64,000 nucleotides of DNA, taken from NCBI RefSeq assembly GCF_001039355.2, contig NW_019773625.1, positions 735,079 through 799,078 on the forward strand, in the 5' to 3' direction. Numbering within the stretch: the stretch's first letter is position 1; each line of letters starts with the position of its first letter. Shown here piece by piece: positions 35,013 to 46,675 of this stretch. Made by a program: the position numbers and the translations under genes. The stretch is from Lingula anatina (lineage: Eukaryota; Brachiopoda; Lingulata; Lingulida; Lingulidae). Under the pieces are notes generated by a model that made no database searches, was not told the DNA's origin, and was given only the letters and a program-made list of their open reading frames with translations.

Positions 35013-35366
35013 GACTGACATGCTGAAAACTATTCAGAATGGTCGGACATTTGGACCGGCAGTAATGAAAAATTTGCCGGACCGAATGGATTTTTGTCGG
35101 ACCAAAAATAACCCTATTCGTTTGAGTTAGATATTACCAGTATTATTAGGGTAGCTTACTTTGTTTGTGAATGTGATAGGTTTGAAATGGAAGGGAAAAC
35201 ACGCTTTGGGTCCTATACAATTTTATTAGTGAAGTGTGTCGAATGATGACTATAAATTCAAAAACTCTTTTCGGTCCTTTGGACCCACCAAGTCCAATTT
35301 TTTACCAGTCCAGACAAATTTTGCCGGTGATGACCGATCGGACCGACAGTTTCAGCATGTCTGTGA
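35013..35366. mobile_element. MITE with GACATGCTGAAA termini (first copy)
   Basis: The left end, GACTGACATGCTGAAAAC, is mirrored by AGTTTCAGCATGTCTGTG at the right. Inside are GGACCGGCAG and CCGGACCGAATGG words mirrored by CCGGTGATGACCGATCGGAC. No coding frame. Equivalent: 40988-41354. Confidence 0.65.
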
Positions 35367-36023
35367 AGAGTAGCATATATATATTATAAAGTTTATTTGG
35401 TATAAAACTGAGTCCCTGTGTTCTGAATGATGTCAAAAGTACAAGATGTAATGGCGTTCATTAGGTGTGTGTGAGGGTTGCCTTCTAAAGTTTCTCATCA
35501 GAAAATGAAAAAGGTACACATGAAAGATTGTTATTTTGACCGGCAATTTATTATAAATATCTGACTGAAACTGAATAAAGATACCTTTTGATTTGGAACT
35601 GAAGACGGCATAGCAGTTGAGTTATTTTTTTGAGCCTTGCATCACTCCCTGATAATTATTAATCTTTCAATAAATAAGTGAATTAATATATTAAAAATTT
35701 TAATAAAAATCATAATAATGAAAATAAAAACTTTAAAGAATTAAAAAAAAGTTTGTTTTTTTTTTGCTTTTCAGCTGTTCTAACAATATTTCACTTAGTG
35801 CTTTTGCACAGAGTAACAAAGAGTATGGCACTTTCTAACACCATTCACTCATTTATCTAGTAAACCTGATATGTATATGTATATATATAAAATAGAATGA
35901 TTAAAAGATTTTATGAGCTTTGAAGGCTATACATTTTATCAAGAATGCAATACCAAGAACACTTCATGTCATTATGCACAGACAAAACATACCATAATGT
36001 TTTTTCATGTAATTTCTCTTAAA

Positions 36024-36028
<5 letters not shown>

Positions 36029-36091
<63 letters not shown>
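36029..36091. repeat. (TA)n microsatellite, first copy
   Basis: About 31 TA units followed by a T-run; the counterpart at 42010-42069 is a few units shorter and lacks most of the T-run. Confidence 0.9.
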
Positions 36092-36099
<8 letters not shown>

Positions 36100-36521
36100 C
36101 CATTTTACTTTAATGCTTATTAGTCTCTATTACTAACAGAGAGGAAATTATGTCAAATACTACACACACAGTTAGTATTCCAACTACTTCACACAGACCC
36201 TTATTTTAATACAAGTTGTACTGCTTGGCTAAAACTTCCACTGGTCAGCACCTCTACCACTCAAGCTGTTCACGTTACACAAAAACTACTGAATTCCCAT
36301 CATCTCAAGAAAGAGCTGAAAGACATAAGCATCCCAAATGACTTCACTCTACCAACAAAGTTCTTATACTGTAATATATTTTAGAGACAAAACAATAACT
36401 TTCAGGGCCAAATATACGAAGAAAAAAATAAGATTTTTCAATGAACAGAGATTATTAGAGTTATCCTATTATAGTCTCAATGATTACTAAGCTAACTATT
36501 ATGGTTAAACCTTCTAAAATA

Positions 36522-36650
36522 AGGGGCCATTCAGAATGAGTTAAGTGGACCTAGCTAGTGCAACCTAACTTCATAGGGACTCTTGCTGAATGCAACTAGA
36601 TAAACAGGCCACCTAATTAGGTCAGCATAACTCATTCTGAATGGCCCCTA
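36522..36650. mobile_element. MITE, GGCCATTCAGAATGAGTTA termini (short form)
   Basis: Begins AGGGGCCATTCAGAATGAG and ends with the exact inverse. The centre (GACTCTTGCTGAATGCAAC) jumps straight to the right arm, so about 120 bases present in the counterpart 42498-42750 are missing. Confidence 0.8.
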
Positions 36651-37660
36651 GCAATAATATTATGATTAAACATGCTTCTTATCTCCAACCTTCATATCTA
36701 TGAACATATACAGTAACTTACCCCAAAATGACTTAAACACATTTACTTATAAACTATTCACACGAGAACACAAGCAAACGCATGAGCGTACCTGTGTGAG
36801 TTGGTATTGAGGTTCAGACAACTTCTCCACAACATCAAAGTGGTCCACGCCAGGGACATCTACAAACTGAGTGGCCATACCAGCCTCTTGTAATGCCTGC
36901 AATAGCATAACTGTTACAGCAAACAATGGACAAAAGTATCACATGAAAAAATTTTATATGCAAAAAATATAGCAAAATGTTCAATATTTAATGTTAAAGT
37001 TCAAATCTGAAAGCAAATTATTATGTACTAAACAAATTTTTCAAAATTTGTTTCACGAGAAAACGATTCAGCAATAGAGGTACATTTAATTATTTTTAAA
37101 ATGCCTTAAATTGTAAGGCGCATTGAGATTTTTAATGGAATGTGCCACATAAGAATACATTATTATAGCTATTATTATTACAGGCACAGATTGTCACTCA
37201 CTGTATGATACTCTTTGGCTTGCTTTCTGAACTCAGGGGAGTCGTGTTCTGCCACCAATACCACCACCTTACACTTCCTGCACGTGATGTCTGTCAGGTG
37301 ATTCATTGGACTGTGAGTCCATGCTTCTTCACTAAATAAAACAAATTATAAAGTGATAAATATTTTATATTCATCAAGTCCAAAGCTGTTGTGTACAATA
37401 CCTGCAAAGATTATAAATTAAAATCACATCATAAGTATAGGGATTGCACACCTGATAAGTTCTCATAATTATCAAATTTATCAATCATGCATTTTGTGCT
37501 GCATCAAGCACATCAATATTTTTCAAAAATCATCTATCACACCAATATTTTTCATTTCATCACTTTTGTCTTTATCTTGGCTTTAATCATGTGGTCAAAG
37601 ATAATATCCAAGCATGATATGATACAGTAATGACTCGGGTTTTTTTAGGTGGTAAAAATC

Positions 37661-38213
37661 TACCCTCTACCAGGGCGAGTGATAGATTTTTTACAGATAT
37701 TCACAGATATGTCTCTAGCTAGATAGATGGTCATTTAGGGCTCAACTCACCCTGTTGAGAAATCTCAAGGCTGATTACATGGCTGATAATTGTTTGCATA
37801 ACTGCTCAGGCACTGCCACTTAGCAGGTCCAGTCTAAGTCTGCGTGACAGCAATCAAGACAGTTAATAAAGGGAACCGGAGAAGATCAGCATTGGTCAGA
37901 ATTGTGCCGGAAGTGACGTGCAGTGGTGTTAGAAACGAAGCTGAGTGGTCATTTTAACATANACTTCAATCACTTGCTCTTCTGTGACAGATAAAAAATC
38001 CTTAGACTGGTTGCGTAACAAGCAGTTATCACATCGTTGTGAAACTCAGCTCATGCAGAGCAAGTACAAAGCCTTTGGCGCGCGCGCAGAGATAATTGTT
38101 TCCACATGGGATTCCTCAACAGGGTGAGTTGAGCCCTAAATGACCATCTATCTAGCTAGAGACATATCTGTGAATATCTGAAAAAAATCTATCACTCACC
38201 CTGGTAGATGGTA
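37661..38213. mobile_element. Long-TIR element, TACCCTCTACCAGGGCG family (first copy)
   Basis: About 95-base arms (37661-37757 and 38119-38213) begin TACCCTCTACCAGGGCGAG and run inward through ATAGATGGTCATTTAGGG to CTCAACTCACCCTGTTG. It interrupts an AFMID intron. TA at both edges could be a target duplication. The ~360-base interior has a weak 60-codon frame without recognisable similarity. A single N lies at 37966 in the interior. Confidence 0.8.
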
Positions 38214-40987
38214 GTAAAAATCCATCAGATACATATTTTTTTAATCATAAAAATTATATTTCTATATAGCATCTGTGGTGCTTTTACTGCATAGAATTGA
38301 AGACAGGGTAACCTGTGTTTCAATTTTGTTGCTACCACTCAATAGGAATGTTCTAGTTTTAAGAAACTGTAAGAAATGTAGTTTATGTTAAATTCACAGT
38401 TTTCTCCCACTGAAAAGATGTCATTACTGTATATACTTAAATATTTGTGTTACTTACTCTGTCATTTTAAGAGGTTCGTTAACATATGTGGCAACAAGAG
38501 GGCGAAGATCAAAAATTCCAGACACAAGAAACACACCTACACAAATATAATGTGAAAGCATAAAACATACAAAATGTTCCAGTTAAATTTAAAACACCTT
38601 GATAGACACACACAGGACATTTAGTAGGTGTTCTAAAACAACACTCAAGCAAGCTTTATCAATCTTCTTTTGCTCCATACTCCTTAACATTTGACAAAAA
38701 AATTAAATCAAAGGATTTAAAGCAAACAACCATGCATGCTTATGGGTTAATGCCCAATATGATTTTCAATTTAAAATATTTCTCTTGAATTATTTCCCCT
38801 TTTAATTTATATTGTGTATCATCCATTAATTTTGATATTCAAAACTGTGTATTTTAGATGAAAACTTCTCTCCTACAACCCACTACTTCGTGTGCATGCG
38901 TGTGAATGCATGTTTTTAACACAACATTGAACATCTCTCACATATGAAATTATATAATGTTCTGTACAATGTATAATTACCTTTAAGGAATCCAGGGCTC
39001 TCCATAAACTCCCCCATCCAGTCGACACTGAGCATCATTGCAGCCAAGTGGGCACCTGCACTGTGACCACAAATATATACTCCACTGGTAGCAGAAAAAG
39101 AAAATGTTCAACATAAATAACCATTATTCTTTTTAAAAATTTTAACACAAATACATGATAATGTCTATGTTACAACTAGGTTCAAGTAAACAAGTTGCTG
39201 ACATTCGGGATAAACTGTGATGTTGAATGTGTAGGCAGATATGGAAGGTTCATTAAAAAAATCTGAAAAGTTACTATAATTTGAATAACTTCTTATGAAA
39301 CCCTTATACAACCTTAAAGGTCAGACAGAAAGTTAGTTCTTTTCCTTGATATTATATCGGAATTTTCTCCCACTTTTCTTTGCCTTTGTGCATTATTCAA
39401 CACACAGGATAGTCTGATGAAAGACACCTCTGATAAATTACTGAGAATAGTTCACAGATCTACCAACACTCAACAACCTGTAGGCATTCTGCCTGATGAT
39501 GCTATTATTGTGACAAGAGCAAAAGGTACATAGCAAAAGGTACAACGCTGTTTTTGTTCCAAAGTAAGTGATTATTATCACTAAAACATCAGTAAATACA
39601 ATTCTTTAGAACTATAAACAACTAACCTTATTGATAAAACTAAAAAAAACTTTCTTACCTGGATTCTCTTTTCTTTGCCAAATACATGACTGATCCTAGA
39701 GCTTTCTTCACCTGGTTGATTATCTGACCCATATTCACTACAACCAATCAATAAAATCAGTCAGATGCAAATAAACAAAGAAATAAACAAAAACTTAACT
39801 TTTAAGATAATTTGACGATTAATCATGTAAAACAAATAGTGTCTTCTACACTGTACTATGTGAAAACATCTGTAATGTTTTTGTCACATAAAATAATCAT
39901 TAGATAAAAGGAAGGTAATAATTCATCTTTTATAAAAAAAATTATTAGATATTTTTTAATGAAAATAAAATGAATTACATAAAAATATGCATTAACACAC
40001 TGCATATTATAAGTCTAGNGAAATATTTGGCCAATTAAATTTGTTATTTACAACTCTTGAACTACGTAAATGTTTATTAAACTTCATATTATTAGAACTG
40101 TCTCTAAATTGGGAGGAAAAGCAACAAATTTTACTTACAGTGTTCAGAATGAAATTTCAAAATTTTGATTTTAACTCCATTTGTGTTTTTGAATGAATTA
40201 AAGAGACAAAAGTGTCTTTGGGCATGAAGAAAGGTGCCTTGAACATAATCAAAAAGTTTAAATGAAGTGTCTTGCACCAATAAATTTCTTTCATTGTCAT
40301 TAACTTGTCATTTAGTAGTTTAAAAGTTTTTGAAATTGAGTTTCAGATTATTCCTAGAGTAAGTGTAGTTATTTTATCATATTACAAATTCTCTACTGCT
40401 GCATGTTGGAAAGGATTGGTGTTTTATGCTGTGCATGAATGTGTCTCCATTATTAGAATAATTCCCAGTATTGTAATAAAAAACATTTGATTAAAAATAC
40501 ATCTTTTGTCTTGTTTTCACTCAAAGGTATACTGTCTGCATTTCAAAATGCCCCAATGTCATTTTCTTTATAAAAAAAAATTATGCAAAGCTACTTTTTT
40601 TTCCAATTCATGACCTTAAAAGTTTAAGCACCTGAATTCAACAATACCTTCTGATAGTACATTCCTAGTGACATGATTGTCCAAGTGAATGGCTCATCAT
40701 TCTGAACCAAATTATCTTATTAGAAAAAGCATGAAACATGGAATTCAAGTAGACGGAGCAAAGATTCATAAGTTAATTTGGTGGAAAATTCTAGATTGGA
40801 TACTTTGAAGCAAGAAGTTATCTTTCATACATCCTTGGACTTGGACCGTCTATTTTATTGTTTTTTAATAACCCTGTGTTAAAAATATAAAATTATAATA
40901 ATATAGTTCATATAATAGTAATAATAACCTTTATTGAGCACTAAATGTGTACATGGTTTGACATTTGCTGGATCACTTTTCTAAGAA

Positions 40988-41354
40988 GACTGACATGCTG
41001 AAAACTATTCAGAATGGTCGGACATTTGGACCGGCAGTAATGAAAAATTTGCCGGACCGAATGGATTTTTGTCAGACCAAAAATAACCCTATTCGTTTGA
41101 GTTAGATATTACCAGTATTATTAGGGTAGCTTACTTTGTTTGTGAATGTGATAGGTTTGAAATGGAAGGGAAAACACGCTTTGGGTCCTATACAATTTTA
41201 TTAGTGAAGTGTGTCGAATGATGACTATAAATTCAAAATTGCAGCTCTTAAAACTCTTTTCGGTCCTTTGGACCCACCAAGTCCAATTTTTTACCAGTCC
41301 AGACAAATTTTGCCGGTCATGACCGATCGGACCGACAGTTTCAGCATGTCTGTG
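40988..41354. mobile_element. MITE with GACATGCTGAAA termini (second copy)
   Basis: Same as 35013-35366 with a ~13-base insertion near 41240. Confidence 0.65.
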
Positions 41355-42005
41355 AAGAGTAGCATATATATATTATAAAGTTTATTTGGTATAAAACTGA
41401 GTCCCTGTGTTCTGAATGATGTCAAAAGTACAAGATGTAATGGCATTCATTAGGTGTGTGTGAGGGTTGCCTTCTAAAGTTTCTCATCAGAAAATGAAAA
41501 AGGTACACATGAAAGATTGTTATTTTGACTGGCAATTTATTATAAATATCTGACTGAAACTGAATAAAGATACCTGTTGATTTGGAACTGAAGACGGCAG
41601 TTGAGATATTTTTTTGAGCCTTGCATCACTCCCTGGTGATTATTAATCTTTCAATAAATAAGTGAATTAATATATTAAAAATTTTAATAAAAATCATAAT
41701 AATGAAAATAAAAACTTTAAAGAATTAAAAAAAAGTTTTTTTTTTGTTTTTCAGCTGTTCTAACAATATTTCACTTAGTGCTTTTGCACAGAGTAACAAA
41801 GAGTATGGCACTTTCTAACACCATTCACTCATTTATCTAGTAAACCTGATATGTATATGTATATATATATAAAATAGAATGATTAAAAGATTTTATGAGC
41901 TTTGAAGGCTATACATTTTATCAAGAATGCAATACCAAGAACACTTCATGTCATTATGCACAGACAAAACATACCATTATGTTTTTTCATGTAATTTCTC
42001 TTAAA

Positions 42006-42009
<4 letters not shown>

Positions 42010-42069
<60 letters not shown>
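42010..42069. repeat. (TA)n microsatellite, second copy
   Basis: Perfect TA dinucleotides, allelic counterpart of 36029-36091. Confidence 0.9.
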
Positions 42070-42072
<3 letters not shown>

Positions 42073-42256
42073 CTATTTTACTTTAATGCTTATTAGTCTC
42101 TATTACTAACAGAGAGGAAATTATGTCAAATACTACACACACAGTTAGTATTCCAACTACTTCACGGACCCTTATTTTAATACAAGTTGTACTGCTTGGC
42201 TAAAACTTCTGCTGGTCAGCACCTCTACCACTCAAGCTGTTCATGTTATAGAAAAA

Positions 42257-45200
42257 CTACTGAATTCCCATCATCTCAAGATAGAGCTGAAAGATATAAG
42301 CATCCCAAATGACTTCACTCTACTAACAAATTTCTTATAGTGTTATATATTTTAGAGAAAAAACAATAACTGTCAGGGCCAAGCATACAAAGCAAAAATT
42401 AAGATTTTTCAATGAACAGAGATTAATTAGAATTATCCTATTATAACAGGTCTCAATGATTGCTAAGCTAACTACTTTGGTTAAACTTTTTAAAATAAAA
42501 GGCCATTCAGAATGAGTTAAGTGGACCTAGCTGGTGCGACCTAACTTCATGGGGACACTTGGTGAATGCAATCAGATAAACGGGCCAACAAACTTCTTGT
42601 TTCCAACATACTTTACAATAACCAGCTGTGCTCTACTCAATGCCAGGAGGAGGCGTGTTAGTCTTTTAATTCTGATTGTATTCAGCAAGAGTCCCCGTGG
42701 AGTTGAGGCGCACTAGCTAGGTCAGCATAACTCATTCTGAATGGCTCTTAACAATAACATTATATGATTACACATGCTTCATATCTCCAACCTTCATGTC
42801 CACATATAGAGTAACTAACACCAAAACAGTAACCTAGGCCAAAATGACTTAAACACATTTACGTATAAACTATTCACACAAGAGCAGAAGCAAACATTTG
42901 TACATTGTACGAATATGCACACACAACCAAAAAAACGCATGAACATACCTGTGTGAGTTGGTATTGAGGTTCAGATAATTTCTCCACCACATCAAAGTGG
43001 TCCACGCCAGGGACATCTACAAACTGAGTGGCCATACCAGCCTCTTGTAATGCCTGCAATAGCATAACTGTTACAGCAAACAATGGATCACGTGAAAAAA
43101 ATTTAATATGCAAAAAATTTAGCAAGATGTTCAAGATTTAATGTTAAAGTTCAAAAGATTTAATGTTAAAGTTCAAAAGAAAAATAAACACATTTATGGG
43201 GTATGTGTGTCTCAATTGCTTTTGAGCAAAATATTATGTACTAATGAGTTTTTCAAAATTTGTTTAACAAGATAACAATTTAGCAAAGAGGTACATTTTA
43301 TTATTTTTTAAATGCCTTAAATTGTAAGGCGCACTGAGATTTTAAATGGAATGCACCACATAAAAATACATTATTATAGCTATTATTATTACAGGCACAG
43401 ATTGTCACTCACTGTATGATACTCTTTGGCTTGCTTTCTGAACTCAGGGGAGTCGTGTTCTGCCACCAATACCACCACCTTGCACTTCCTGCACGTGATG
43501 TCTGTCAGGTGATTCATTGGACTGTGAGTCCATGCTTCTTCACTAAATAAAACAAATAATATAGACAGTGATAAATATTTTATATTTATCAAGTCCAAAG
43601 CTGTTGTGTACAATACCTGCAAAGATTATAAATTAAAATCACATCATAAGTATAGGGATTGCACACCTGATAAGTTCTCATAATTATCAAATTTATCAAT
43701 AATGTATTTTGTGCTGCATCAAGCACATCAATATTTTTCAAAAATCATCTATCACACCAATATTTTTCATTTCATCACTTTTGTCTTTATCTTGGCTTTA
43801 ATCATGTGGTCAAAGATAATATCCAAGCATGATATGATACAGTAATGACTCAGGTTTTTTTAGGTGGTAAAAATCTACCCTCTACCAGGGCGAGTGATAG
43901 ATTTTTTACAGATATTCACAGATATGTCTCTAGCTAGATAGATGGTCATTTAGGGCTCAACTCACCCTCAGGCACTGCCACTTAGCAGGTCCAGTCTAAG
44001 TCTGCGTGACAGCAATCAAGACAGTTAATTACTCTGACTTCAATCACTTGCTCTTCTGTGACAGATAAAAAAGCCTTAGACTGGTTGCATAACAAGCAGT
44101 TATCACATCGTTGTGAAGCTCAGCTCATGCAGAGCAAGTACAAAGCCTTTGGCGCGCGCGCAGAGATAATTGTTTCCACATGGGATTCCTCAACAGGGTG
44201 AGTTGAGCCCTAAATGACCATCTATCTAGCTAGAGACATATCTGTGAATATCTGAAAAAAATCTATCACTCGCCCTGGTAGAGGGTAGTAAAAATCCATC
44301 AGATACATATTTTTTGAATCATAAAAATTATATTTCTATATAGCATCTGTGGTGCTTTTACTGCAGAGAATTGAAGATAGGGTAACCTGTGTTTCAATTT
44401 TGTTGCTACCACTCAATGTGAATGTTCTAGTTTTAAGAAATTGTAAGAAATGTAGTTTATGTTAAATTCACAGTTTTCTCCCACTGAAAAGATGTCATTA
44501 CTGTATATACTTAATATTTGTGTTACTTACTCTGTCATTTTAAGAGGTTCATTAACGTATGTGGCAACAAGAGGGCGAAGATCAAAAATTCCAGACACAA
44601 GAAACACACCTACACAAATATAATGTGAAAGTATAAAAAATAAAAAAATTTCCAGTTAAATTAAAAACAACTTAATAGACACACACAGGACATTTAGTAA
44701 GTGTTCTAAAACAACACTCAAGCAAGCTTTATTAATCTTCTTTAGCTCCATACTCCTTAACATTTGACAAAAAAATTAAATCAAAGGATTTAAAGCAAAC
44801 AACCACGCATGCTTATGGGTTAATGCCCAATGATTTTTAATTCAAAATATTTTTTAAAAAAATATTTCCCCTTTCACTATATATTGTATACCATCTATTA
44901 ATTTTAATATTCAAAATTTTGGATGAAAACTACTCTCCTACTGTCCCCCTTCTCCATATGCATGTTCATGTGTGTGAATGCATGTTCTTCACACAACACT
45001 GAACTTCTCTCACATATGATATCACAGATGTATATAAAAATGTTCTGTACAATGTATAATTACCTTTAAGGAATCCAGGGCTCTCCATAAACTCCCCCAT
45101 CCAGTCGACACTGAGCATCATTGCAGCCAAGTGGGCACCTGCACTGTGACCACAAATATATACTCCACTGGTAGCAGAAAAAGAAAATGTTAAACATAAA

Positions 45201-46628
45201 TAACCATTATTCTTTTTAAAAAATTTAACACAAATACATGATAATGTCTATGTTACAACTAGGTTCAAGTAAACAAATTGCTGACATTCGGGATAAACTG
45301 TGATGTTGAATGTGTAGGCAGATATGGAAGGTTCATTAAAAAAATCAGAAAAGTTACTATAATTTGAATAACTTCTTATGAAACCCTTATACAACCTTAA
45401 AAGTCAGACAGAAACTTAGTTCTTTTCCTTGATATTATATCGGAATTTTCTCCCACTTTTCTTTGCCTTTGTGCATTATTCAACACAGAATAGTCTGATT
45501 AAAGACACCTCTGATAAATTACTGACAGGTCTACCAACACTCAACAACCTGTAGGCATTCTGCCTGATGATGCTATTATTGTGACAAGAGCAAAATGTAC
45601 GACGCTGTTTTTGTTCCAAAGTAAGTGATTATTATCACTAAAACTTCAGTAAATACAATTCTTTAGAACTATAAACAACTGATCTTATTGATAAAACTTA
45701 AAAAACTTTCTTACCTGGATTCTCTTTTCTTTGCCAAATACATGACTGATCCTAGAGCTTTCTTCACCTGGTTGATTATCTGACCCATATTCACTACAAC
45801 CAATCAATAAAATCAGTCAGATGTAAATAAACAAAGAAATAAACAAAAATTTGATTTTTAAGATAATTTGACAATTAATCGTGTAAAAAGAAATAGTGTC
45901 TTCTACACTGTACTATGTGAAAACATCTGTAATGTTTTTGTCACATAAAATAATCATTAGATAAAAGGAAGGTAATAATTCATCTTTTATAAAAAAAAAT
46001 GATTAGATATTTTTTAATGAAAATAAAATGAATTACATAAAAATATGCATTAACACACTGCATATTATAAGTGTACAAGAGTGTATTTGTGTGTGAGCAT
46101 GTATGCCTCCTACCCTTTGGAGCAAGATCATAACCAACCACGGCCACAATGGCACCAGAACCAACAAATGTTTCTGCCATAAAACTGGATACAGACAGGC
46201 TGTTGGAAGAAGAAACAAAATAATATTTCAAACTAAAACAAAATTTAAAAACATGATTAAATAGTAGATTAATGGATTCATAAAATACTTGAATGTTTTA
46301 AAAGGTTAAGTAACTTGTAATGATGGAGTCAGCTAATCATAAATTCCTGTACACTGCTCTCTTTGCCAATACTGTATCTGCCTCCCTGCTTTTGTCATGA
46401 CAGAGGCAGCTGATGGAAAAGTTGATAACAGTGATAACAGCAACAGACAACACATATTCATAAATCAATTCATTAATTTACTATGACATGATATGTGGAG
46501 ATGGCAAGCAACTAAAACTGATGACTGATTGCTGGGGCTTCATACTCATCACCTCTTTGTTTTATTAATGTACCTCATATCCTGCCAATAGCCACCATGT
46601 ATATACACAAAGATGGGGAGACCTATAA

Positions 46629-46675
<47 letters not shown>

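Larger units (their letters stand above)
32780..36285. other. Intergenic between convergent ZDHHC12 and AFMID
   Basis: ZDHHC12 3' UTR (AATAAA at about 34304 is a late candidate), poly-T and AT-rich sequence, and the MITE at 35013-35366. From 34028 rightwards everything is repeated at 40020 onward. No supported gene. Confidence 0.6.
36286..39737 (-). pseudogene. AFMID: AFMID 3' exons, duplicate partial copy
   Basis: Minus-strand exons 39737-39659, 39084-38981, 38536-38458, 37331-37202, 36896-36792 and 36315-36286 equal the last six exons of the full gene at 42257-52711, with intact splice sites and the same catalytic residues. The terminal exon encodes LFLEMMGIQ here versus LYLEMMGIQ in the other copy. 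The upstream five exons are absent because the segment stops at the N at 40019. It is called pseudogene for truncation only; an allelic copy placed in tandem by the assembly is the likelier explanation. Confidence 0.85.
34028..40014 (+). repeat. ~6-kb segment, first copy
   Basis: Matches 40020-46072 nearly end to end, starting GAAATATTTGGCCAATT and ending TGCATATTATAAGT. It finishes four bases before the single N at 40019. It carries AFMID exons 6-11 and four repeat elements. Differences include microsatellite lengths, MITE-internal deletions and scattered substitutions, a pattern of two haplotypes. Confidence 0.9.
40020..46072 (+). repeat. ~6-kb segment, second copy
   Basis: Counterpart of 34028-40014. 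Only this copy continues into AFMID exon 5 and upstream exons, so it belongs to the complete gene. Confidence 0.9.

Noticed and set aside
34960-35022. Candidate last AFMID exon (acceptor TTTTCAG then ~18 codons and stop)
   Set aside because: It lies in the terminal repeat of the MITE at 35013-35366. The exon at 36315-36286, nine residues then stop, fits the family C-terminus and phase better.
35913-36113. 66-codon plus frame ending in an Ile-Tyr run
   Set aside because: Translation of the (TA)n microsatellite; the same applies to 41895-42086 and to the Tyr/Ile runs at 3039-3278 and 7877-8260.
37945-38127. 60-codon frame inside the long-TIR element as a transposase
   Set aside because: No DDE/D or zinc-finger pattern is visible, it crosses an N, and the copy at 43875-44287 does not preserve it.
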